From DATGKD01 sp035294855 (lineage in GTDB: Bacteria > Actinomycetota > Acidimicrobiia > Acidimicrobiales > UBA8190), in assembly GCA_035294855.1 (NCBI GenBank), contig DATGKD010000225.1, positions 1 through 13,452 of the forward strand: a DNA stretch of 13,452 bases, read 5' to 3'. Positions 7,682 to 13,452 of this stretch are shown piece after piece. Position 1 is the stretch's first letter. Every line of letters starts with the position of its first letter. Below the pieces are notes generated by a model, which saw only the letters and a list, made by a program, of their open reading frames with translations, made no database searches and had not been told where the DNA came from. The translations under genes were made by a program, and so were the position numbers.

Positions 7682-7718
7682 GTATGTCGGCAACGGGCCC
7701 AACGGTATTTCGGCAACG
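7682..7718. repeat. Pair of 14-bp direct repeats in the glpX/mutase divergent region
   Basis: GTATGTCGGCAACG (7682-7695) and GTATTTCGGCAACG (7705-7718) match at 13 of 14 positions, with a period of 23 bp, about two turns of the helix. They lie upstream of both divergent genes, about 46-82 bp from the glpX start and 82-118 bp from the mutase start. This is the layout of a two-site operator. No regulator can be named from sequence. Confidence 0.6.
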
Positions 7719-7743
7719 TCGGTGCGGACCTGCGTGTCCTCGG

Positions 7744-7761
7744 CCTTTCTCTCCTTTCTCT
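7744..7761. repeat. Perfect 9-bp tandem repeat (pyrimidine tract)
   Basis: CCTTTCTCT occurs twice in direct succession (7744-7752 and 7753-7761), a pyrimidine-only tract in an otherwise GC-balanced region. It lies about 39-56 bp before the mutase start, just upstream of the suggested -35 site, where activators often bind. Function is unknown. Confidence 0.6.
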
Positions 7762-7762
7762 G

Positions 7763-7793
7763 TCGACGGTGACGCGCGGGCGCCCATTAGGCT
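7763..7793 (+). promoter_or_regulatory. Putative leaderless promoter of the acyl-CoA mutase gene
   Basis: TAGGCT at 7788-7793 is a TANNNT-type -10 box that ends 6 nt before the ATG at 7800, the same spacing as at glpX. TCGACG at 7763-7768 is a weak -35 candidate with a 19-nt spacer. No ribosome binding site is present, which supports a leaderless mRNA. Confidence 0.5.
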
Positions 7794-7799
7794 GGATAC

Positions 7800-9485
7800 A
7801 TGGGCAAGACCCCGCACGAGCCCCTCGACGAGGGCCGCGCGCGGTGGCGGGAGCGCTACGACTCGTCAGCACTGCGGGACGGTGATTTCGAAACGATGTC
7901 GGGGGTCCCGCTCGCCCCGGTGTACGGGCCCGACGACTGGCCCGACCGTCTGACCTCCGAGCGGGTCGGTTGGCCGGGCGGTCCTCCCTACACGCGCGGG
8001 CCCTACGCGTCCATGTACCGCTCGAAGCTCTGGACGATGCGCCTGTTCGCCGGTTACGGGACAGCCGAGGACACCAACGTGCGCTTCCGGGAGCTGCTGC
8101 GTGCCGGCAGCGGCGGCCTCTCGGTGGCCTTCGACCTGCCCACGCTCATGGGACGGGACTCCGACGACCCCCATGCCGAGGGCGAAGTGGGGCGATGCGG
8201 GGTGGCGGTGGACACCCTGGCCGATGCAGAGGACCTCTTCTCCGGGATCGACCTCGCGTCGGTGACGACGTCCATGACGATCAACTCGCCGGCCGCCATC
8301 CTCCTCGCCATGTACGTGTCTGCCGCCGAGTTGACCGGCGCCTCGCGTCGTGCGCTCGGAGGCACGCTACAGAACGACATCCTGAAGGAGTACCAGGCGC
8401 AGAAGGAGTACATCTTCCCGCCTCGGCCCTCGATGCGGGTCGTCAACGACGTCGTGCGGTTCTGCGCGGCGGAGATGCCGCGTTTCCACCCGATTTCGGT
8501 GTCGGGCTACCACATCCGCGAGGCGGGATCGACGGCCGCGCAGGAGCTCGCCTTCACCTTGGCCAACGGATTCGCTTATGTCGAGGCCGCATTGGCGTCG
8601 GGCCTCGACGTGGACCAATTCGCGCCCCGGCTCAGCTTCTTCTTCAACGCGCACATCGACTTCTTCGAGGAAATCGCCAAGTACCGTGCCGCCCGCCGCA
8701 TCTGGGCGCGCTGGATGACCTCGCGATACGGGGCGAGGAACGAGCGTTCCGCCCAGCTGCGTTTCCACACCCAGACCGCCGGCGTCTCGCTCACCGCTCA
8801 GCAGCCCGAGGTGAACGTGGTACGGACGGCGATCGAAGCGCTTGCGGGCGTGCTCGGGGGCACGCAGAGCTTGCACACGAACTCGATGGACGAAGTCCTG
8901 GCGTTGCCGACCGAAAGAGCGGCGCGCATCGCGTTGCGGACCCAGCAGGTGCTCGCCCACGAAACCGGCGTCGCCGACGTCGCGGACCCCCTCGGGGGGT
9001 CATGGTTCGTCGAGTCGCTCACCGACGAATTGGAGCGTCAGGCCGAGGCCGTGTTCGCCCGGCTGGACGAGTGGGGGAGAGGGTCCATCCTCGAAGGAGT
9101 CCTGCACGGCATCGAGGACAACTGGTTCCAGGGCGAGATCGCCGACTCCGCCTACACCTTCCAGCGCAAAGTGTCGGCGAGACGCCGCATCGTCGTGGGC
9201 GTGAACGCCTTCACCGAGGGCAACGAAGAGCCCGGCCCTCCGATCCTGCAGATCGATGCCGACGTCGACGAGGTGCAACGCAAGCGCCTCGCGGCGGTCC
9301 GCCAACGGCGCTCCGAGGGCGCGGTGTCGAGCGCCCTCACCCGGGTGGCTGCCGACGCGGCGGAGCCCGACACGAACCTCATGCCGGCGATCCTGGGGGC
9401 CGTGCGGGCGCACGCCACCGTGGGCGAGATCGTCGGCGCACTGGCGTCGGTCTTCGGCCGCTGGGCCGAGGACCCCGTCCTCTGA
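7800..9485 (+). CDS. icmA: B12-dependent acyl-CoA mutase large subunit, isobutyryl-CoA mutase-like
   Basis: This is a 561-residue large subunit of the methylmalonyl-CoA mutase family, holding the substrate TIM barrel but no C-terminal B12-binding domain (no DxHxxG), so it needs a separate small subunit. Family segments include RGPYASMY, GLSVAFDLPT, GTLQNDILKEY, ISVSGYHIREAGS and DQFAPRLSFF. Two residues set substrate class. The position equivalent to methylmalonyl-CoA mutase Tyr89 is Phe83 (WTMRLFAG) and that of Arg207 is Gln201 (KEYQAQKEY), matching Phe80 and Gln198 of Streptomyces IcmA. Methylmalonyl-CoA mutase needs Tyr and Arg to hold the carboxylate. The 2-hydroxyisobutyryl-CoA enzymes have Ile and Asp near here; this has Phe and Ala. 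The probable reaction is isobutyryl-CoA to n-butyryl-CoA. His238 matches catalytic His244. Length also fits IcmA (about 566). The ATG at 7800 appears leaderless. A related branched acyl-CoA substrate remains possible. Confidence 0.88.
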   Translation: MGKTPHEPLDEGRARWRERYDSSALRDGDFETMSGVPLAPVYGPDDWPDRLTSERVGWPGGPPYTRGPYASMYRSKLWTMRLFAGYGTAEDTNVRFRELLRAGSGGLSVAFDLPTLMGRDSDDPHAEGEVGRCGVAVDTLADAEDLFSGIDLASVTTSMTINSPAAILLAMYVSAAELTGASRRALGGTLQNDILKEYQAQKEYIFPPRPSMRVVNDVVRFCAAEMPRFHPISVSGYHIREAGSTAAQELAFTLANGFAYVEAALASGLDVDQFAPRLSFFFNAHIDFFEEIAKYRAARRIWARWMTSRYGARNERSAQLRFHTQTAGVSLTAQQPEVNVVRTAIEALAGVLGGTQSLHTNSMDEVLALPTERAARIALRTQQVLAHETGVADVADPLGGSWFVESLTDELERQAEAVFARLDEWGRGSILEGVLHGIEDNWFQGEIADSAYTFQRKVSARRRIVVGVNAFTEGNEEPGPPILQIDADVDEVQRKRLAAVRQRRSEGAVSSALTRVAADAAEPDTNLMPAILGAVRAHATVGEIVGALASVFGRWAEDPVL

Positions 9486-9514
9486 CGTTCCGCTCGCGCG
9501 TCGTCGTCGGGGTC

Positions 9515-9520
9515 CATACT
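9515..9520 (+). promoter_or_regulatory. Putative -10 box of a leaderless murA promoter
   Basis: CATACT ends 6 nt before the murA ATG at 9527, the same spacing as at glpX and the mutase gene, in the 41-nt gap after the mutase stop. I see no convincing -35 site. No Shine-Dalgarno site is present. Confidence 0.38.
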
Positions 9521-9526
9521 GAGCAG

Positions 9527-10837
9527 ATGGGCGCGGGGCCGAGCCATTCCGATCGGTTCCTGGTGCGGCCCAACGGCCCGCTCGGCGGAACGGTGCGGGT
9601 CGGGGGGGCCAAGAACTCGGCGCTCAAGCTGATGGCGGCGTGCCTGTTGGCCGAGGGCCGTCACGAACTGGCGGGTGTGCCCCACATCGTCGACGTGGAC
9701 ATCATGGCGGAGGTCCTCACCGCCATCGGCGTGCGCGTGGAGCGCCGCCCCGACGGGCCGTCCGGGGAGCCCGGCAACCTCGTCATCGACACCCCGGCGG
9801 AGCTCGCGCCCCGCGCCCCGTACGAGCTCGTGGAGAAGATGCGGGCGTCGGTGGTGGTCCTCGGGCCTCTCTTGGCGCGCGCCGCACGTGCGAGCGTGTC
9901 GCTGCCGGGTGGCGACGACTTCGGCAATCGGCCCATCGACATCCATCTGCACGGACTGTCGAGCCTCGGGGCCGAGTTCGCCACCGTCCACGGCAACATC
10001 GAGGGGACCGTACCGGGAGGGCGCGACGCGCGTCTGGTGGGCAGCCGCGTGGTCTTCGAGTACCCCAGCCACACTGCCACCGACAACGTCCTCATGGCGG
10101 CGGTCCTCGCCAAGGGCACGACGGTGATCGAGAACGCGGCGCGCGAGCCCGAGGTCGCCGACCTCGTCGCCTTCCTCGTCGACATGGGCGCGCGCATCAG
10201 GGGCGCAGGGACGTCGCACCTCGTGATCGAGGGAGTCGAGGAGCTGCACCCCGCGTCGGGACCGCACCGCGTCGTGCCCGACCGCGTCGTGGCCGCCACC
10301 ATGATCGCCGCTGTCGGCCTGGCCGGGGGCGAAATCGTCGTCGAGGACGCCCGCGCCGACCACATGGACATGTTGTTGCACAAGCTCTCGGACATGGGCT
10401 TGGAGATCCAACAGCGCCCGGAGGGCCTCGAGGCCCGCGCCCCGGCGCGGTTGCACAGCGTCGACGTCGCCACCCTGCCGTACCCGGGGGTGGCCACCGA
10501 CTACAAGCCGTTCCTCGTCACCATGCTGAGCGTGGCCGACGGCGTCGGCATCGTGAGCGAGAACCTCTTCTCAGGACGGTTCCGATATGTCGACGAGTTG
10601 CGGCGGATGGGCGCCGACATCCGGACGCAGGGCCATCACGCGGTCGTGCGCGGCGTCCGGCGGCTTTCGGGTGCCCCCGTGCGCGCACCGGACCTGCGGG
10701 CGGGCGCCGCCCTGGTTCTCGCCGGTCTCGTCGCCGAGGGCGAGACCGTCGTGTCCGACGTGCACCACGTCGATCGCGGCTACCAGGACCTCGCGGGGAG
10801 CCTGCGCTCCCTGGGCGCCGACGTGACGAGGATCTGA
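9527..10837 (+). CDS. murA: UDP-N-acetylglucosamine 1-carboxyvinyltransferase, Asp-type (MurA)
   Basis: MurA transfers enolpyruvyl from PEP to UDP-GlcNAc, the first committed step of peptidoglycan synthesis, in the cytoplasm. The 436-residue protein has the EPT fold with GGAKNSALK (Lys29, Asn30 in the active site), YPGVATDYKPF (the aspartate equivalent to E. coli Asp305), ENLFSGRFRYVDELRRMGAD, GHHAVVRGVRRLSGAPV and HVDRGYQDL (the arginine equivalent to E. coli Arg397). The mobile-loop residue that is Cys115 in E. coli is Asp130 here (SLPGGDDFGNRPIDIH). The same Cys-to-Asp change in M. tuberculosis MurA gives fosfomycin resistance. The ATG at 9527 is set by normal N-terminal length; the open frame continues upstream through the mutase gene only as a shadow. 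murA lies downstream of the atp operon in other Actinobacteria as well. Here it stands between the mutase and its chaperone. Confidence 0.96.
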   Translation: MGAGPSHSDRFLVRPNGPLGGTVRVGGAKNSALKLMAACLLAEGRHELAGVPHIVDVDIMAEVLTAIGVRVERRPDGPSGEPGNLVIDTPAELAPRAPYELVEKMRASVVVLGPLLARAARASVSLPGGDDFGNRPIDIHLHGLSSLGAEFATVHGNIEGTVPGGRDARLVGSRVVFEYPSHTATDNVLMAAVLAKGTTVIENAAREPEVADLVAFLVDMGARIRGAGTSHLVIEGVEELHPASGPHRVVPDRVVAATMIAAVGLAGGEIVVEDARADHMDMLLHKLSDMGLEIQQRPEGLEARAPARLHSVDVATLPYPGVATDYKPFLVTMLSVADGVGIVSENLFSGRFRYVDELRRMGADIRTQGHHAVVRGVRRLSGAPVRAPDLRAGAALVLAGLVAEGETVVSDVHHVDRGYQDLAGSLRSLGADVTRI

Positions 10838-10861
10838 CCTCTCGCACACCTGTCCTACGCT
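10834..10861 (+). promoter_or_regulatory. Putative promoter of meaB overlapping the murA stop
   Basis: CTGACC (10834-10839) and TACGCT (10856-10861) form a -35/-10 pair with a 16-nt spacer. The -35 overlaps the murA TGA. The -10 ends 2 nt before the ATG at 10864 and 8 nt before the ATG at 10870, so transcription would start at or near the second ATG. Confidence 0.45.
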
Positions 10862-10863
10862 CG

Positions 10864-11913
10864 ATGACGATGGACCAGGTGGAGCCCTCACCCGACACGC
10901 GCCCACGCGCCGGGCCCGGCGGACGACGCGACGTCGAGCCCGACAAGCTGCTGGAGCGGGCGGTCGGCGGCGACCGGGTGGCCCTTGCCCGCATGCTGTC
11001 GGCGGTCGAGCGCGGCGGTCCCGTCGGGCGGCGCACCGCGGGGCTCGCCTACCGCAGCGCCCACGAGGCGCGCACCGTGGGGATCACCGGACCCCCTGGT
11101 GCGGGCAAGTCGACGCTCGTGGACCGGCTGATCGCCACCATCCGGGGCTCGGGCGCGTCGCCGGTCGCAGTACTCGCCGTCGATCCGTCCTCCCCGTTCA
11201 CGGGGGGTGCCATCCTGGGCGACCGGGTCCGCATGCAGGGTCACGCGCTGGACGACGCCGTGTACATCAGGTCCATGGCGTCGCGCGGCCACCTCGGCGG
11301 CTTGGCGCTGGCGGTGCCCGAGTCCCTCCGGGTCCTGGGGGCGGCCGGATTCGACTTGGTGCTGGTGGAGACCGTCGGCGTGGGCCAGGTCGAGGTCGAG
11401 GTGGCGGGCGCCACCGACACGACGGTGGTGGTGTTGAACCCCAAATGGGGGGACGCGGTCCAGGCGAACAAGGCGGGACTCCTCGAGACGGCGGACGTCT
11501 TCGTCATCAACAAGGCGGATGTGCCCGGTGCCAAAGAGACGCGGCGCGATCTCGAGCAGATGCTCGACCTGTCCCCGCCGTCCTCGTGGCGCCCGCCCGT
11601 CGTCGAGACCGTGGCCGCCACCGGCGAAGGCGTGGAGCAGCTGTGGGACGTCATCGGGCACCACCAACGCCACGTCGAGGAGAACGGCAGCTTGGCGAGC
11701 GTGCGTGAGGAGCGGCTGGTCCGAGAGTTCCGTCAGGTCCTCGCGGCGCGCCTCGACCGTGACATCGACGCGTGGTGCGCGCAGCCGCCCTACGACGACA
11801 TCGTCGCCGCGGTGACCGCGCACCATCTCGACCCGTACGACGCGGCGGAACGGTTCCTGGACGCCGCGTTCGGCCGGCAAGCGGGTCGGGCGAGGCCTGA
11901 GTCAAACCGGTGA
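10864..11913 (+). CDS. meaB: MeaB/ArgK-type GTPase, chaperone of B12-dependent mutases
   Basis: MeaB-family G3E GTPases load adenosylcobalamin into acyl-CoA mutases and protect them from inactivation. The protein is 349 residues from the ATG at 10864. The P-loop GPPGAGKS is at residues 76-83, followed by AVDPSSPFTGGAILGDRVRM (Mg-binding and switch region), ETVGVGQVEVEVAGATD (switch/base signature), VINKADVPG (guanine-specificity NKxD) and a C-terminal helical part ending in HHLDPYDAAERFLDAAFG. The older label ArgK/lysine-arginine-ornithine transport ATPase should not be used. An in-frame ATG at 10870 (MDQVEPSPD) fits the upstream promoter better and would remove only two residues. The first 30 or so residues are disordered and rich in Pro, Arg and Asp. 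It probably serves the mutase encoded two genes upstream. Confidence 0.95.
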   Translation: MTMDQVEPSPDTRPRAGPGGRRDVEPDKLLERAVGGDRVALARMLSAVERGGPVGRRTAGLAYRSAHEARTVGITGPPGAGKSTLVDRLIATIRGSGASPVAVLAVDPSSPFTGGAILGDRVRMQGHALDDAVYIRSMASRGHLGGLALAVPESLRVLGAAGFDLVLVETVGVGQVEVEVAGATDTTVVVLNPKWGDAVQANKAGLLETADVFVINKADVPGAKETRRDLEQMLDLSPPSSWRPPVVETVAATGEGVEQLWDVIGHHQRHVEENGSLASVREERLVREFRQVLAARLDRDIDAWCAQPPYDDIVAAVTAHHLDPYDAAERFLDAAFGRQAGRARPESNR

Positions 11914-11942
11914 GGCAATCGGTCTGAGACCCGGCCGCGGCG

Positions 11943-11967
11943 GCGCCGGCGAACCAGTGGCCGGCGC
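11943..11967. terminator. Hairpin after meaB
   Basis: GCGCCGGC (11943-11950) and GCCGGCGC (11960-11967) form a perfect 8-bp GC-only stem with a 9-nt loop, 29 nt after the meaB stop and before the enoyl-CoA hydratase gene. It has no T-tract, so it is a terminator candidate of the L-shaped kind often proposed for Actinobacteria. Confidence 0.45.
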
Positions 11968-11982
11968 GCCCATCACCCCAGT

Positions 11983-12822
11983 ATGCGCACCACCTCGGGT
12001 ACGGTGCGGATGGTGGTTGCACCCGGCCCTGCAGGGTCGCTCGACGTCGACGGCGACCTCGCCCGCGCCGAACGCCGTGCCGATGGCGTGGCCGTGGTGA
12101 CACTGAGCCGTCCGAAGACGAACGCGCTCTCGCTCGCGATGTTGGTGCGACTGCGCGCCGTCGTCGCCGAGTTGGCGGCCGATCCGCCGGGCGCCGTGGT
12201 GGTGTGGGGAGGGCCCCGGGTGTTCTCGTCGGGCGCCGAGGTCGGCGAGCTCACGGGGCCCGAGGCCGCGTCAGCGGTGACCGCGGCATTCCACGCCGTC
12301 ACCGCCGACCTCGCCGCCTTGGCTCGGGTCACGGTGGCGGCCATCTGTGGGTACGCGCTCGGTGGCGGCCTCGAGTTGGCCCTGGCGTGCGACCTGCGTG
12401 TCGTCGCGGACGACGCCCGTCTGGGCCAGCCCGAGATCCGGCTGGGCATCATCCCGGGCGGCGGCGCGACGAAACGGCTCGCTCGTCTGATCGGGCCGGC
12501 GCGCGCCAAGGACCTCGTCCTCACCGGCCGTGCCGTGGGCGCGGACGAAGCGCTGCGCATCGGCCTCGCCGACCGCGTCGTGGCACGCGCCGCGGTCTTC
12601 GACGAGGCGACCGCGCTGGCGGCCGAGATGGCGTCCGGACCGCTTGCCGCCCAGGCGCTCGCCAAACAGGTCATCGACGCCGGGGCGGACGAGCCGCTGT
12701 CGCGCGCTCTGGAGCGCGAGGCCTCTGCGTTCCGCGAGGTCTTCGAGACCGAGGACGCCCGGGTTGGCATCGCGTCGTTCCTCGAGCACGGCCCCGGACG
12801 GGCCCGGTTCACCGGGCGCTGA
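11983..12822 (+). CDS. Enoyl-CoA hydratase/isomerase family protein (crotonase)
   Basis: This 279-residue crotonase probably hydrates a trans-2-enoyl-CoA to a 3-hydroxyacyl-CoA in fatty or branched-chain acyl-CoA oxidation. Both catalytic glutamates of classical enoyl-CoA hydratase are present: Glu131 in GYALGGGLELALACD and Glu151 in LGQPEIRLGIIPGGG, 20 residues apart as in rat hydratase (144 and 164). The oxyanion-hole loop is FSSGAEVGEL and the later LTGRAVGADEALRIGLADRVV is typical. Exact substrate cannot be read from sequence, as isomerases and hydratases share these motifs. Start choice is open: ATG at 11983, ATG at 12010 or GTG at 12013 are all in frame; a TACGGT box at 12000-12005 favours one of the later two in leaderless form. 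Genomic context with mutase and chaperone suits branched-chain or odd-chain catabolism. Confidence 0.92.
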   Translation: MRTTSGTVRMVVAPGPAGSLDVDGDLARAERRADGVAVVTLSRPKTNALSLAMLVRLRAVVAELAADPPGAVVVWGGPRVFSSGAEVGELTGPEAASAVTAAFHAVTADLAALARVTVAAICGYALGGGLELALACDLRVVADDARLGQPEIRLGIIPGGGATKRLARLIGPARAKDLVLTGRAVGADEALRIGLADRVVARAAVFDEATALAAEMASGPLAAQALAKQVIDAGADEPLSRALEREASAFREVFETEDARVGIASFLEHGPGRARFTGR

Positions 12823-12842
12823 GGCCGAGGTCGCGCGTCGCG

Positions 12843-13452
12843 ATGTCCAGGCCGGCCAAGCAGCAACGGCTGCGACGCTCGGCCGGGCCCGCCCCGACCC
12901 GGCGCAGCGCGGGCCCCCGGCTGCCCGGCATCCGCCCTGCCGCGCTACCGGCCAGAGGCGAGGCCGCCGACTGGTACCGCCACGCGGTGTTCTACGAGGT
13001 GCTCACCCGCGGGTTCTTCGACAGCAACAACGACGGCATCGGCGACCTGAGCGGGTTGCGGGCCAAGCTCGACTACCTCGAATGGCTGGGTGTCGACTGC
13101 CTGTGGCTCTTGCCCTTCTACCCGTCGCCGCTGCGCGACGGCGGGTACGACATCAGCGACTTCTTCACCGTGCACCCCGACCTCGGTGTCCTGGACGACC
13201 TGGTCGCCTTCCTCGACGACGCGCACCGCCGCGGCATCCGGGTCATAGCGGACCTGGTGATGAACCACACGAGCGAGGAGCACCCGTGGTTCGTCGAGTC
13301 CCGGTCGTCGCGCGACAACCCGAAGGCCGACTGGTACGTGTGGAACGACGACGACCAGCGCTGGCCCGAGGCACGCGTCGTCTTCGTGGACGTGGAGACC
13401 TCGAACTGGACGTTCGACACCACGCGCGAGCAGTACTACTGGCACCGCTTCT
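12843..13452 (+). CDS. treS: Trehalose synthase (maltose alpha-D-glucosyltransferase), N-terminal part
   Basis: TreS interconverts maltose and trehalose and in Actinobacteria links trehalose to the maltose-1-phosphate/GlgE glucan route. The frame is open from the ATG at 12843 to the window end (203 codons), so the 3' end is outside. After about 43 basic, Pro/Ala-rich residues, the GH13 barrel begins with WYRHAVFYEVLTRGFFDSN. Then come DGIGDLSGL, WLLPFYPSPLRDGGYDISDF, region I DLVMNHTSEEHPWF, and FVDVETSNWTFD followed by YYWHRF. The last two features separate TreS from oligo-1,6-glucosidases. The catalytic Asp and Glu fall beyond the window. GAGG at 12827-12830 is 12 nt before the ATG, a weak ribosome site. 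It begins 20 nt after the crotonase stop, so co-transcription is possible, although the functions are not obviously linked. Confidence 0.9.
   Translation, partial: MSRPAKQQRLRRSAGPAPTRRSAGPRLPGIRPAALPARGEAADWYRHAVFYEVLTRGFFDSNNDGIGDLSGLRAKLDYLEWLGVDCLWLLPFYPSPLRDGGYDISDFFTVHPDLGVLDDLVAFLDDAHRRGIRVIADLVMNHTSEEHPWFVESRSSRDNPKADWYVWNDDDQRWPEARVVFVDVETSNWTFDTTREQYYWHRF

Noticed and set aside
7453..7872. A 139-codon minus-strand frame with a GAAAGGAG-like site opposite the pyrimidine repeat
   Set aside because: It overlaps glpX and the mutase start, has no family features, and no start codon sits at a proper distance from the purine tract.
7800..9485. Annotation as methylmalonyl-CoA mutase or 2-hydroxyisobutyryl-CoA mutase
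   Set aside because: The Tyr89 and Arg207 equivalents are Phe and Gln, against methylmalonyl-CoA mutase. The Ile and Asp typical of the hydroxyisobutyryl enzyme are Phe and Ala here.
7970..9526. An apparent 955-residue protein formed by extending murA upstream through the mutase gene
   Set aside because: The upstream part is the mutase gene read in the wrong frame, rich in Arg/Gly/Pro and without motifs. MurA is complete from 9527.
9640..10863. An apparent long N-terminal extension of meaB through murA
   Set aside because: It is a wrong-frame reading of murA. MeaB is full length from 10864.
12850..12873. GGCCGGCC palindrome and a GCAGC-AACG-GCTGC hairpin at the start of treS, at first reminiscent of a small RNA
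   Set aside because: Five-base stems are frequent at this GC content, the stretch is coding, and it lacks the conserved SRP RNA core sequence.
1..13452. tRNA, rRNA, CRISPR, insertion sequence, phage or defence genes
   Set aside because: I saw no CCA-ended cloverleaf, regular spaced repeats, transposase motifs or terminal inverted repeats. The coding content is continuous housekeeping and metabolic genes with no intergenic gap above 165 nt.

Overview
The window is a 13.45 kb, very GC-rich chromosomal segment of housekeeping and acyl-CoA genes. GTG starts, few Shine-Dalgarno sites, several apparently leaderless genes with TANNNT boxes just upstream, a duplicated ATP synthase delta subunit, a GlpX-type FBPase and an Asp-type MurA all point to Actinobacteria. 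Separate atpF and atpH (rather than the mycobacterial b-delta fusion) and an alpha subunit without the mycobacterial C-terminal tail argue against Mycobacteriales. An Acidimicrobiia-like or other deep actinobacterial lineage is my inference, not something the sequence proves. I see no mobile element, phage gene, CRISPR array, tRNA or rRNA.

Region 1 (1-5777, + strand) is the distal part of an F-type ATP synthase operon: atpF (5' end outside the window), atpH, atpA, atpG, atpD, atpC, tightly packed and partly overlapping. Delta carries a duplicated N-terminal unit. Gamma has a palindrome-rich hydrophilic loop, and epsilon has an extended linker between its C-terminal helices.

Region 2 (5817-7636, - strand) is a convergent two-gene unit: glpX, then a class I SAM-dependent methyltransferase that starts over the glpX stop and has no ATG/GTG/TTG start where one is expected. 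A 6-bp hairpin sits between atpC and the methyltransferase.

Region 3 (7637-7799) is the divergent control region between glpX and the mutase gene. It holds two promoter-like sites, a 14-bp direct repeat with a 23-bp period, and a 9-bp perfect tandem repeat.

Region 4 (7800-12822, + strand) holds the large subunit of a B12-dependent acyl-CoA mutase whose specificity residues match isobutyryl-CoA mutase rather than methylmalonyl-CoA mutase, then murA with the fosfomycin-resistant Cys-to-Asp change, a MeaB-type G-protein chaperone for B12 mutases, and an enoyl-CoA hydratase/isomerase. Mutase, chaperone and crotonase fit branched-chain or odd-chain acyl-CoA catabolism. The small B12-binding mutase subunit is not in the window, and murA sits inside this set.

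Region 5 (12843-end, + strand) is the N-terminal third or so of a GH13 trehalose synthase (TreS).

I did not find a wholly new system. The best leads are the isobutyryl-type mutase with a missing partner, the repeats in the divergent promoter region, the gamma-subunit insert and the non-canonical methyltransferase start.
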